DNA from: Pseudanabaena sp. lw0831
GTDB taxonomy: Bacteria > Cyanobacteriota > Cyanobacteriia > Pseudanabaenales > Pseudanabaenaceae
Assembly: GCF_016584665.1 (NCBI RefSeq)
Contig: NZ_BBJB01000016.1
Location: forward strand, 1-64,000
Direction of reading: 5' to 3'
Length of the DNA: 64,000 nucleotides
Shown: positions 1 through 7,656 of the stretch, piece after piece
Position numbering within the stretch: the stretch's first letter is position 1
Layout of the letters: each line of letters begins with the position of its first letter
The notes under the pieces: model-generated
What the model was told of the DNA's origin: nothing
Databases searched by the model: none
The model's input: only the letters and a program-made list of their open reading frames with translations
Translations under genes and position numbers: made by a program

Positions 1-2
1 AT

Positions 3-551
3 AGAGAGAAACAGCAACAACTCACCGAATTGCTTGAACAGGAAATGCAGGGCAAAATCGATTTGCGATATCTTGATGAAAGTGGCTTTTCTTTGACTCC
101 ACCGATTCCCTATGCTTGGCAAGAGAAAGGACTGGGTTTAAGCCTACCCAGTCAACGTAGTAAGCGGTTAAATGTCGTGGGGTTGATGAATCGAAACAAT
201 GACTTATCTGCTTATGTTTTTGAACGTAGTATCACCAGTGCAGTCATTCTCGCTTGTATTGATGACTTTGCTCGCCAATCTACCAAGCCTACTGTGATTG
301 TTATGGATAAAGCCTCTATTCACACCAGTCAAATGATTAATGAAAAACTGGAGGAGTGGAAAAGTCAGCAAGTCGAGATTTTTCTGTTGCCTCCTTATAG
401 TCCCCAGTTAAACTTGATTGAAATTTTATGGCGGTTTATGAAATATGAGTGGATTGAACTAAATGCATATGAATCTTGGGAAAGTTTAGTCTCATATGTT
501 GAAAAAGTTCTTCGAGAGTTTGGTTCAAAATATGTAATTAATTTTGCTTAA
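3..551 (+). CDS. IS630-family transposase, 5'-partial (C-terminal DDE domain)
   Basis: Catalytic domain of an IS630/Tc1-mariner transposase, which cuts and joins DNA at TA targets. The frame stays open to the left edge, so the N-terminal helix-turn-helix half lies outside the window. The DDE triad is visible: D in YLDESGF, D in VMDKASIH and E in LNLIEILWRFMK. The protein ends with YVINFA, as is usual for this family. A TTG at 30 is an internal codon rather than a convincing start. A cas2 scrap begins right after the stop with no recognisable IS end between, so the element may have inserted into, or recombined with, the CRISPR adaptation genes. Confidence 0.88.
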   Translation, partial: REKQQQLTELLEQEMQGKIDLRYLDESGFSLTPPIPYAWQEKGLGLSLPSQRSKRLNVVGLMNRNNDLSAYVFERSITSAVILACIDDFARQSTKPTVIVMDKASIHTSQMINEKLEEWKSQQVEIFLLPPYSPQLNLIEILWRFMKYEWIELNAYESWESLVSYVEKVLREFGSKYVINFA

Positions 552-598
552 CTACTTATATTGCTGATGATAAACGTCACCATCTAGTTTTTACATAA
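552..598 (+). pseudogene. cas2 relic with large internal deletion
   Basis: The codons from 557 read YIADDKRHH, matching the start of the larger cas2 remnant near 2895 (YDIADDKRR). They then join directly to sequence equivalent to the last cas2 codons and the following leader (AGTTTTTACATAATTT from 586). About 230 bp of cas2 are therefore missing. It begins immediately after the upstream stop codon, at the same cas2 position as the larger copy. It cannot encode Cas2. Confidence 0.6.
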
Positions 599-847
599 TT
601 TAATATTATTAAACTAGACAAAAACTTGGTTTAGCAATTATAGTTTTTGCAGCCACCTCCATAGGTGGCAAGAACCTTGAAAACCGCATTATTACGTTGA
701 CCTCTGGAGGTCGCGCTCTCCATAAGGATTTCCGCCTTTACAGTTATAGTCTTATTGCGAATTTAGCAAGCTTATTGACTATGTAAATGACCTATGGAGA
801 TCGACCCTATTAAAAGCTTTACTGTGTAAGCCTCAAAAATATGAGGG
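586..847 (+). promoter_or_regulatory. CRISPR leader 1
   Basis: This 262-bp non-coding sequence directly abuts the first repeat of array 1. It aligns without gaps to the 262 bp before array 2 with about a dozen mismatches by eye. It carries several related palindromic motifs: CCACCTCCATAGGTGG (653-668), GACCTCTGGAGGTC (699-712), TCTCCATAAGG (717-727) and GACCTATGGAGATC near 789. Position and conservation support a leader that promotes array transcription and marks the integration site. The role of the palindromes is inferred. Confidence 0.8.
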
Positions 848-1627
848 CTTTCACCCCAAACACCCCGCAAGGGGACGGAAACAGTAGAATTTGGATTCTT
901 CATAATTTTGTGACTTTGTAACCTTTCACCCCAAACACCCCGCAAGGGGACGGAAACACTTTAGCAGCAAGACTGTCGTGGAAGTGAGCGTATCTTTAGA
1001 CCTTTCACCCCAAACACCCCGCAAGGGGACGGAAACATATCGTTAGCAGTTTCCAACGAGATCTTGTTGTCCAAAGCCTTTCACCCCAAACACCCCGCAA
1101 GGGGACGGAAACGTACAGAACGCATCCCAAAGGCACTTGGCATTCAGGACTTTCACCCCAAACACCCCGCAAGGGGACGGAAACGAAGAAACGCAAAACA
1201 AAGCGTAGAAACAACAGTAGACTTTCACCCCAAACACCCCGCAAGGGGACGGAAACTGACAAGTGGAATCCGAGCGGGATGGCTTCAGTAAGCCCTCCTT
1301 TCACCCCAAACACCCCGTAAGGGGACGGAAACAAGAGTTGAGGAAATCAATCAATTGAGCGAGTTTTTGTCTTTCATGCCAAACACCCCGCAAGGGGACG
1401 GAAACTCTAGCCACGAACAAGCTTGTGCCCTCCAATGCCAGCTTTCATGCCAAACACCCCGCAAGGGGACGGAAACCAAAAAAACCGCACGCCAACATCG
1501 ATCCCAGCGTCGTCTTTCATGCCAAACACCCCGCAAGGGGACGGAAACCTTCGTATTTGATTACATTAAAATCTCTGAAAAAACAGAAGTAACTTTCACC
1601 CCAAACACCCCGCAAGGGGACGGAAAC
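848..1627 (+). CRISPR. CRISPR array 1: 11 repeats of 35 nt, 10 spacers
   Basis: Repeats start at 848, 923, 1002, 1078, 1150, 1222, 1298, 1371, 1442, 1514 and 1593, with spacers of 36-44 nt. Each repeat has a variable 15-nt 5' part, then the hairpin CCCC-GCAA-GGGG, then ACGGAAAC. Cleavage after the stem by Cas6 would leave an 8-nt ACGGAAAC handle, as in type III/I systems. The 5' part is CTTTCACCCCAAACA in repeats 1-7 and 11, and CTTTCATGCCAAACA in repeats 8-10. Repeat 7 has CGTAAG in the loop. Transcription should run rightward from the leader. Apparent frames through the array are artefacts. Confidence 0.98.
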
Positions 1628-1775
1628 GTAAGGGAAAGAGAGAAGAATGAAGATCGAAGAGTAAAGAAAATGCTAAGAAAGAAAAAATTGTAGTAATCCA
1701 ATACAATTAAATGCATAAGTTCGTTCTTCGATCTTCCCTCTTCTGCCTTTAAATTCCCTACTTCCGCCTTTGCCT

Positions 1776-2891
1776 ATGAACTCCCAATGGTCAAACAACA
1801 CCGAACTCGTCGGCATCACCCTGACCCTAAAACCACGCAACGATATTATCCTGCAACCCAACTACACCACAGGACTCCACGCATGGTTTCTGCATCAAGT
1901 CCGCGACAGCAACCCATCCCTCTCCGCCTACCTTCACGACGGACAATCCGAAAAAGCCTTTGCCATCTCACCCCTTAACGGCAAGCTCGAACCTAAAAAC
2001 CAAAACCTCATTGCCAAAGCCGACCATACCTACACATGGACAATCTCAGCCCTGTCTCAACCAGTATGTGATTGGCTAAAAACATGGTGCGATCGCCCAC
2101 CCTCCACACTCGACCTCTATGCAGGTAACTTTGCGATCGCGCAAATAGAAACCACCCTATCGCCCACCACCTACAACAAACTCTGGTCAGCCCCCCTCCC
2201 CCAGCAAGCAAACTTCACCCTCAACTTCCTCAGCCCCACCAGCTTTCGCCAAAAACAACATCACCTCCCATTACCCATCCCCACCAATATTTTCCATAGC
2301 TACCTTCGCCGATGGAACGACTTTGCACCCGAATCTTTCCCTCAAGAAGAATTTCTCCAATGGATCGAACAAATAATCTATGTCACAAATTACGACCTCA
2401 CCTGCACCAAAGTTGCAGTCGCTAAACAAGGCTATGTAACGGGATTTATCGGCAATGTCGAATTTGGCATCGATCGCAAAGCAAGCCAAAACTCAGATTT
2501 TGAGAGACTACTGTATGCACTGATTCAACTCGCACCCTATTGCAGCACAGGACATAAAACAACCTTCGGCTTAGGACAAACTAGACTGATTGGGAAAGAT
2601 GAAATAAGAAACGGGAAGAATGAAAAAGAACCAATCGCAACAACTCCAATTCAAGAACATTTAATGCAGAGAATTGCGGAACTAACCGATCTATTTCTGC
2701 AAACAAAAAAACGACAAGGAGGCGATCGCGCTCAGAACACCGCCACAGTCTGGGCAACGATCTTAGCAAGGTATGAACTAGGCGAAAGTCTCAAAGCGAT
2801 CGCGATCGATCTCGATATGCCCTATGAAACGGTCAGAAAATATGCCCAAGCTGCGCGTAAAGCGATCGGTGCTTTAGAAACAGTTCCATAA
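1776..2891 (+). CDS. cas6: CRISPR pre-crRNA endoribonuclease Cas6 with C-terminal helix-turn-helix
   Basis: Cas6 cuts the CRISPR transcript at the repeat hairpin to release crRNAs. The 371-residue protein has the RAMP C-terminal glycine-rich loop (TGHKTTFGLGQTR, about residues 255-270) and histidines in GLHAWFLHQV (H35, H40) as candidates for the catalytic base. The last 40-50 residues (ARYELGESLKAIAIDLDMPY and onward) look like a DNA-binding helix-turn-helix, an addition to the usual fold. ATG at 1776 is preferred to the in-frame TTG at 1770. It lies on the same strand between the two arrays and could be read from leader 1. No other complete cas gene is nearby. Confidence 0.93.
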   Translation: MNSQWSNNTELVGITLTLKPRNDIILQPNYTTGLHAWFLHQVRDSNPSLSAYLHDGQSEKAFAISPLNGKLEPKNQNLIAKADHTYTWTISALSQPVCDWLKTWCDRPPSTLDLYAGNFAIAQIETTLSPTTYNKLWSAPLPQQANFTLNFLSPTSFRQKQHHLPLPIPTNIFHSYLRRWNDFAPESFPQEEFLQWIEQIIYVTNYDLTCTKVAVAKQGYVTGFIGNVEFGIDRKASQNSDFERLLYALIQLAPYCSTGHKTTFGLGQTRLIGKDEIRNGKNEKEPIATTPIQEHLMQRIAELTDLFLQTKKRQGGDRAQNTATVWATILARYELGESLKAIAIDLDMPYETVRKYAQAARKAIGALETVP

Positions 2892-3152
2892 ATTTACGAT
2901 ATTGCTGACGATAAGCGTCGCCTCAAGTTATCAAATTTTCTTGAGGGGCATGGGCGGCGTGTGCAAGAAAGTGTGTTTGAGTGTTTTATAAGTTTAGATG
3001 ACATGAAAAAACTCCATGTTAAAATTAAAAAACGAGTAAAGCCTGAGACTGATAATGTGCGGATGTACTGGATTCCGTCGGATGCTTTGCCTAAGGCTCT
3101 AACTGTCGGCAGCAATCCGCCAGCACCTCCACCCAGTTTTTACATAATTTAA
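2892..3152 (+). pseudogene. cas2: cas2, N-terminally truncated
   Basis: Cas2 partners Cas1 in spacer integration. This frame reads IYDIADDKRRLKLSNF and then the typical FECFISL and KPETDNVRMYWIP segments, ending PPSFYII. It follows the cas6 stop (TAA at 2889-2891) in the same frame, so the start codon and first beta-strand (about eight residues) are missing and cannot lie upstream. GTG at 2961 would remove the conserved core as well. Its 3' end merges into leader 2. A functional Cas2 is unlikely unless translation starts at ATT 2892 or by readthrough. Confidence 0.8.
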
Positions 3153-3396
3153 TGTTATGAAACTAGACAAAAACTTGGTTTAGCAATTATAGTTTGTGCA
3201 GTCACCTCCATAGGTGGCAAGAACCTTGAAAACCGCATTATTACGTTGACCTATGGAGGTCGCTCTCTCCATAAGGATTTCCGCCTTTACAGTTGTAGTC
3301 TTATTGCGAATTTAGCAAGCTTATTGACCATGTAAATGACCTATGGAGATCGACCCTGCTAAAAGCTTTACTGTGTAAGCCTCAAAAATGTGAGGA
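3135..3396 (+). promoter_or_regulatory. CRISPR leader 2
   Basis: Same length (262 bp) as leader 1 and about 95% identical by eye, ending exactly at the first repeat of array 2. The palindromic motifs recur at the same offsets, including GACCTATGGAGGTC at 3248-3261. The first bases overlap the 3' end of the cas2 remnant, which shows that the duplicated unit included part of cas2. Confidence 0.82.
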
Positions 3397-5253
3397 CTTT
3401 CATGCTTACAACCCCGCAAGGGGACGGAAACTTTATTGCTTTGTTCAGATAGTCGCTTTTTAACAAATAGCTTTCATGCTTACAACCCCGCAAGGGGACG
3501 GAAACTTTTTAAAAGCATACTCACAGGTCAAATACGCGGGATCTGACTGGGAGCTTTCATGCTTACAACCCCGCAAGGGGACGGAAACCTTGGAACCTTC
3601 TGATGAAAGTGGCGTTTTTTTCAAAAAGGTTCTTTCATGCTTACAACCCCGCAAGGGGACGGAAACTGTGCATTACCATCATCACTGACGGTAATTTCAA
3701 CTTCTCTTTCATGCTTACAACCCCGCAAGGGGACGGAAACCTATACTTTTCCCGTCACTTATGATCGTGGCGATTTCCCAGACACTTTCATGCTTACAAC
3801 CCCGCAAGGGGACGGAAACACTGCAATGTCGTTGGCTTGACTAGAATCGATCTTTCCAGCTTTCATGCTTACAACCCCGCAAGGGGACGGAAACCATGCA
3901 GTTTGATTATTAACTTGCACGTCCGCTGGGCTCTTTCATGCTTACAACCCCGCAAGGGGACGGAAACAAATGAATCATTAACGTCTAAACCTTTGTGAGT
4001 AATCGCACTTTCATGCTTACAACCCCGCAAGGGGACGGAAACTTGACTTTGCGGTAGCCGTAACAAGCCCCACAACCAACTTTCATGCTTACAACCCCGC
4101 AAGGGGACGGAAACTCATCTACAGCAACGGATACTTTGGTTCTATCTGACGAATTGCTTTCATGCTTACAACCCCGCAAGGGGACGGAAACTTTTTTGCC
4201 ATGGATTGCCGAAGCATTCTATAATCTACTCCTTTCATGCTTACAACCCCGCAAGGGGACGGAAACTTTCCTCATGGATTCTACCTTTCCATTCCAGTTT
4301 TCTGCATTTCTTTCATGCTTACAACCCCGCAAGGGGACGGAAACTGCATGTTTTGCAGTATAATGAAGTTTTTAAGAGCCTCGTGCTTTCATGCTTAACA
4401 ACCCCGCAAGGGGACGGAAACCCTAAGGAATATTTTTTGTTGAGTGTTCTGTGTGTTCTTTCATGCTTACAACCCCGCAAGGGGACGGAAACTCCTTGTG
4501 GCAAATATCTAGAGCCTCTCTAGCAATGCGTTGCTTTCATGCTTACAACCCCGCAAGGGGACGGAAACCCCCAGCTTTTTCGCCGAGGTCATTGGGTGAA
4601 AGCGTCCCACCACTTTCATGCTTACAACCCCGCAAGGGGACGGAAACCCTTCTGGAGTGATCGTCTGCTGGGCGTTAACAGGGATTCTTTCATGCTTACA
4701 ACCCCGCAAGGGGACGGAAACATTGCAAAAAAGTCTATTTGCGCTTGAACTTTAATTGCCGCTTTCATGCTTACAACCCCGCAAGGGGACGGAAACTATG
4801 CTCCTTCTTCAGCTTTTCCGACAACAATTTGAACAACAGGTCTTTCATGCCTATAACCCCGCAAGGGGACGGAAACATCGTGTCAATCAATTGACCTTTA
4901 TTCATCGTCAGAATCAACTTTCATGCCTATAACCCCGCAAGGGGACGGAAACTGTCACAGCGTAAAACTCTCCGTTCGGAAGTCTTACGACCGAGTTTCA
5001 AACCCATAACCCCGCAAGGGGACGGAAACCCAACTGTTTCTAAATTAAATTTGAACGAAATATTAGCGCCCCGACATTTTCAAACCCATAACTCCACAAG
5101 GGGACGGAAATAAAGCTCGTCGCAAATATCAGCAGACCGAGTATGGTTCGTTTCAAACCCATAACCCCGCAAGGGGCGGAAACATTTGTTTTGCCATAGT
5201 TTTTCTTTTCGTAAGCATCCTTCACGCCTAAAACCCCGCAAGGGGAGGAAAAC
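3397..5253 (+). CRISPR. CRISPR array 2: 25 repeats, 24 spacers, degenerate distal end
   Basis: Repeats start at 3397, 3471, 3554, 3632, 3706, 3785, 3860, 3933, 4008, 4080, 4157, 4232, 4310, 4386, 4458, 4534, 4613, 4687, 4762, 4842, 4918, 4995, 5077, 5150 and about 5220. Spacers are 36-48 nt. The hairpin CCCC-GCAA-GGGG and handle ACGGAAAC match array 1. The 5' part is CTTTCATGCTTACAA in repeats 1-19, CTTTCATGCCTATAA in 20-21, and GTTTCAAACCCATAA or close in 22-24. Repeat 14 has one extra A, repeat 24 lacks one A of the handle, and repeats 23 and 25 are decayed. Decay at the right end agrees with leader 2 being the active end. Confidence 0.98.
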
Positions 5254-5365
5254 TCTTAGGAAAGGCTGAAGAAGGAAGGCGAAAAATGAAGAAAAGATGA
5301 AAATATAGAAATACTAAAATTGTCGCGATCGGAAATATTTTTACTCTTCCGCCTTCACTCTTCCC

Positions 5366-6232
5366 TTACCCCCTTACTGGGCGCATATTATAAGAAATGT
5401 CCACCTCCATAATTGGACAAGAATCAGACTGAATAATATATTCCAAATATCGATTTTGACTAGCACAAGCAATCACCATTCCTGCCGTCATCGACTTCGT
5501 ACCACCCGTATAGTCAGCAATGATTTTTGACTCGCTAATTCCTTTGCTTTCAGCATCAACGTAAATACTTTGAATCAACCTCTGAATATAGTTCGGATCG
5601 TCCACAAACTGCTCAGGTACAAGCAAGCTAACATCAGGAGCATTCTCATTCTTGATAACATAATCACCAAAAAAAATATTTGTCGTCATCAAACATCCCT
5701 CCTGAGCTAACCTTGCCACCAGCAGCTCAGCCTCATCCACCGACTTTTCCGTACAGATCAACCAACAATATTGATAGATTTGATTTTTACCTTCGTCCCA
5801 ATGAAACCGAATCGCCCGTTCTGCGGGAGAATCCCTTTTGGGACTCATGAACGCAATTAAGCCGACATAATCCCTTTTGACAGGTCGAACATTTGCGATC
5901 GCACCACCTTGAGGACTAAAAAACTTACTAAAATACTGACTAACTTTGAAAACAAAATCAGTACCATAAATTATCAAAAGCATCATCACAATGATGAATG
6001 CTAGACCAGTTATTTGAACCGTGCTTTTGTCCTTAATATTCAGAGAGTCCTTGATCAAGTCCGCCCCTGTATTCCACACCAAATCAAATATCCCATTTGC
6101 AATAAACGGTAAAACGATCAGTGCGACCACAATAAACAGGAACAAATTACGACTAGGATCGAAAACAGCACGCTTAAAAGGATTCATCTTCAAAAACTCT
6201 CTAGCAGACAATGTTGTTAGTGTATCCCTCAA
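5366..6232 (-). CDS. Membrane-anchored CARF-domain protein (putative cyclic-oligoadenylate-responsive effector)
   Basis: A 288-residue protein with two predicted membrane helices (about 31-50 FLFIVVALIVLPFIANGIFD; 71-90 TVQITGLAFIIVMMLLIIYG), followed by a cytosolic Rossmann-like CARF domain (about 121-280) carrying the signature DYTGGTKSMTAGM at 240-252. CARF domains bind cyclic oligoadenylates made by Cas10 in type III CRISPR immunity and switch on an attached effector. No nuclease domain is present, so the effector would have to be the membrane part, in the manner of Cam1-like proteins (inference). Start: TTG at 6232 follows a good AAAGGAG seven bases upstream; ATG at 6187 is the alternative. 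It is convergent to array 2. No cas10 lies in the window. Confidence 0.82.
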   Translation of the reverse strand: MRDTLTTLSAREFLKMNPFKRAVFDPSRNLFLFIVVALIVLPFIANGIFDLVWNTGADLIKDSLNIKDKSTVQITGLAFIIVMMLLIIYGTDFVFKVSQYFSKFFSPQGGAIANVRPVKRDYVGLIAFMSPKRDSPAERAIRFHWDEGKNQIYQYCWLICTEKSVDEAELLVARLAQEGCLMTTNIFFGDYVIKNENAPDVSLLVPEQFVDDPNYIQRLIQSIYVDAESKGISESKIIADYTGGTKSMTAGMVIACASQNRYLEYIIQSDSCPIMEVDISYNMRPVRG

Positions 6233-6265
6233 CGGAATACTCCTTTACCAAAGCCTCAAAAAAAT

Positions 6266-6430
6266 CTAGCAGACTAGTAGCTTAATTTCTATCCTCAGAG
6301 GCTTTGTCAAATATTTTAGCGATCGATACAATTCAGACTCATGGGATTGGATCGCAGCGATCGCAGTTTGACTGAGCTTAGGATCGCCATGCACCCACCA
6401 GATCCAGATATGCGTATCTAAAACAATCAT
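6266..6430 (-). pseudogene. Truncated PIN-domain (VapC-like) toxin fragment
   Basis: The frame from ATG at 6430 reads MIVLDTHIWIWWVHGDPKLS, the standard N-terminus of a PIN ribonuclease toxin with its first catalytic Asp. It then becomes unrelated sequence after about residue 30 and stops at 54 residues, against about 125-140 for the family. The later acidic residues are missing, so no activity is expected. Its start overlaps the antitoxin stop (ATGA), as in intact operons. Confidence 0.75.
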
Positions 6431-6636
6431 GCCAATTCCCAATCAGCGAGGGCAACTGGTTCTAGGGGATCGATATATTCCACAGGCAACCCACGCAAGG
6501 GATATTTAGCATCAGTGATTTGAGGCTTGTGCTTAGTTAAGCCAAAGGATTGCAGCAACTTTAGAACCTTGGTCAAATCACTTTCTGACATGGCTTCAAC
6601 TTCTTGGATGATTTGCTGCTTTGTGGTGACAGTCAT
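6427..6636 (-). CDS. DUF2281-like antitoxin of a broken toxin-antitoxin pair
   Basis: A 69-residue protein starting MTVTTKQQIIQEVEAM and ending YIDPLEPVALADWELA, the pattern of small antitoxins paired with PIN toxins. ATG at 6636 is preferred because AAGGAG lies eight bases upstream; a longer frame from 6672 lacks such a site. Its stop overlaps the start of the truncated PIN gene by four bases. With the toxin broken, it may survive as a relic or act in trans on another toxin. Confidence 0.7.
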   Translation of the reverse strand: MTVTTKQQIIQEVEAMSESDLTKVLKLLQSFGLTKHKPQITDAKYPLRGLPVEYIDPLEPVALADWELA

Positions 6637-7270
6637 TGGTTTGTCTCCTTGGTCATTTATGCAATATAGCACTCACAAAATCCTCTCAGTTGTTGGATAT
6701 GCGATCGCCGTTTTGCAACTTTAGTGTTTCTTTTACAGTGCGATCGCAGTGGTGAAACTCAGTCTTTAGAACCAAGGCGATCGCACTGCAAAAGCACATT
6801 CCGAACGCGAAGCAACAATACAGATCGTGAGAGTAGCGATCGCGAAACGAACAAGTTGTAAAAAGCAAAGTCTATTGTTTCTTGAGGCGTGGCTAATCGC
6901 AGATATTAGGCGCTAGTAGAAATACCTGCGATTGACCATGCCGATCTTTTTGGTTCCGTAGCCTAGCATAACGACACATCAGAACATTAGATAGTTTGCG
7001 CACCCCAAAATAGTGTCGATTTTTTTGTGTTTTGTAGGCTTAAATTCTAGTAAATAAGAGAGAATGAATAAAAATCAGCAAAAAACAAAAATAAATAGAC
7101 AATAACAATCAAAATAGAAAGATATTGATTGTTTTGCGATCGCTTAAACCTGAAAATTTGATTACCTCAAAAAAGTTTACCGATCCCTTCCTTTGCTAGA
7201 GCGAACTTACAAAAAGTAGTTAGCTACAACACAGACAAAAAATTAGAATAAACCGATACTAGTTACAAAC

Positions 7271-7318
7271 AAAATGTTAGTAAATAGATAAAGAATAAGT
7301 AGCTTTACCTAACATTTT
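7271..7318. repeat. Imperfect inverted repeat
   Basis: AAAATGTTAGTAAA (7271-7284) faces TTTACCTAACATTTT (7304-7318) with a one-base bulge and a loop of about 20 nt. It could be a structured RNA or an operator; nothing nearby settles this. Confidence 0.5.
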
Positions 7319-7383
7319 AGTTTCGATGATACAACTCATGCATTTTATGTCTCGACTCAAAGTTTTAAAATCTTCTAGTGTTT

Positions 7384-7417
7384 AAGCACCTTAGCAAATT
7401 AGTTAAGGGCGCTTTTT
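7384..7417 (+). terminator. Possible rho-independent terminator
   Basis: AAGCACCTTAGC faces GTTAAGGGCGCTT with small bulges, followed by a short T run. Read on the plus strand, it would end a transcript from the AT-rich region upstream, where no protein gene is visible. Confidence 0.35.
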
Positions 7418-7428
7418 CGTTTCCATAT

Positions 7429-7656
7429 TTATGGAAATAATATAGTCAAAATTAATGCTTGTTTAGTATCTATATCCAGAGTTTGAAAATATTCAATTTT
7501 TTTGCGTTGGCTTGAAATCTCTGCTATCTCCTTAGATACCCTAATTATGATATCGTTATCAATACATTTTTTTATATCATTATAAAGTTCGATCGCCCGC
7601 TCTACAGTCGATCTCCCAAATAGGTTGATTAATTCCGCCTTTAACTTTCGATTCAT
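7429..7656 (-). CDS. Small hypothetical protein
   Basis: A 75-residue frame starting MNRKLKAELINLFGRSTVER, helical and charged, with AGGA about ten bases before the ATG. No family is recognised. The ordinary composition and initiation region make it plausible, but it stands alone in AT-rich DNA and could be chance. Confidence 0.4.
   Translation of the reverse strand: MNRKLKAELINLFGRSTVERAIELYNDIKKCIDNDIIIRVSKEIAEISSQRKKIEYFQTLDIDTKQALILTILFP

Larger units (their letters stand above)
6637..7428. other. AT-rich intergenic region without a convincing gene
   Basis: Several HIP1 octamers occur at 6700-6850, and no frame here has a recognisable product. The part from 7030 to 7430 is strongly AT-rich and contains the hairpin at 7271-7318 and a terminator-like stem at 7384-7417. 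Confidence 0.6.

Noticed and set aside
586-847. Leader 1 as the right end of the IS630 element
   Set aside because: The same sequence precedes array 2, where no transposase is present, so it belongs to the CRISPR array.
1005-1334. Frames through array 1 giving repetitive proteins (VSVPLRGVWGES-type)
   Set aside because: They are translations of CRISPR repeats; every frame change follows spacer length.
2961-3152. Functional Cas2 starting at GTG 2961
   Set aside because: It would lack the conserved YDIADD core strand, so the region is called a truncated pseudogene.
3460-5225. Many frames of 60-105 residues within array 2
   Set aside because: Repeat-derived, with no start-site or family support.
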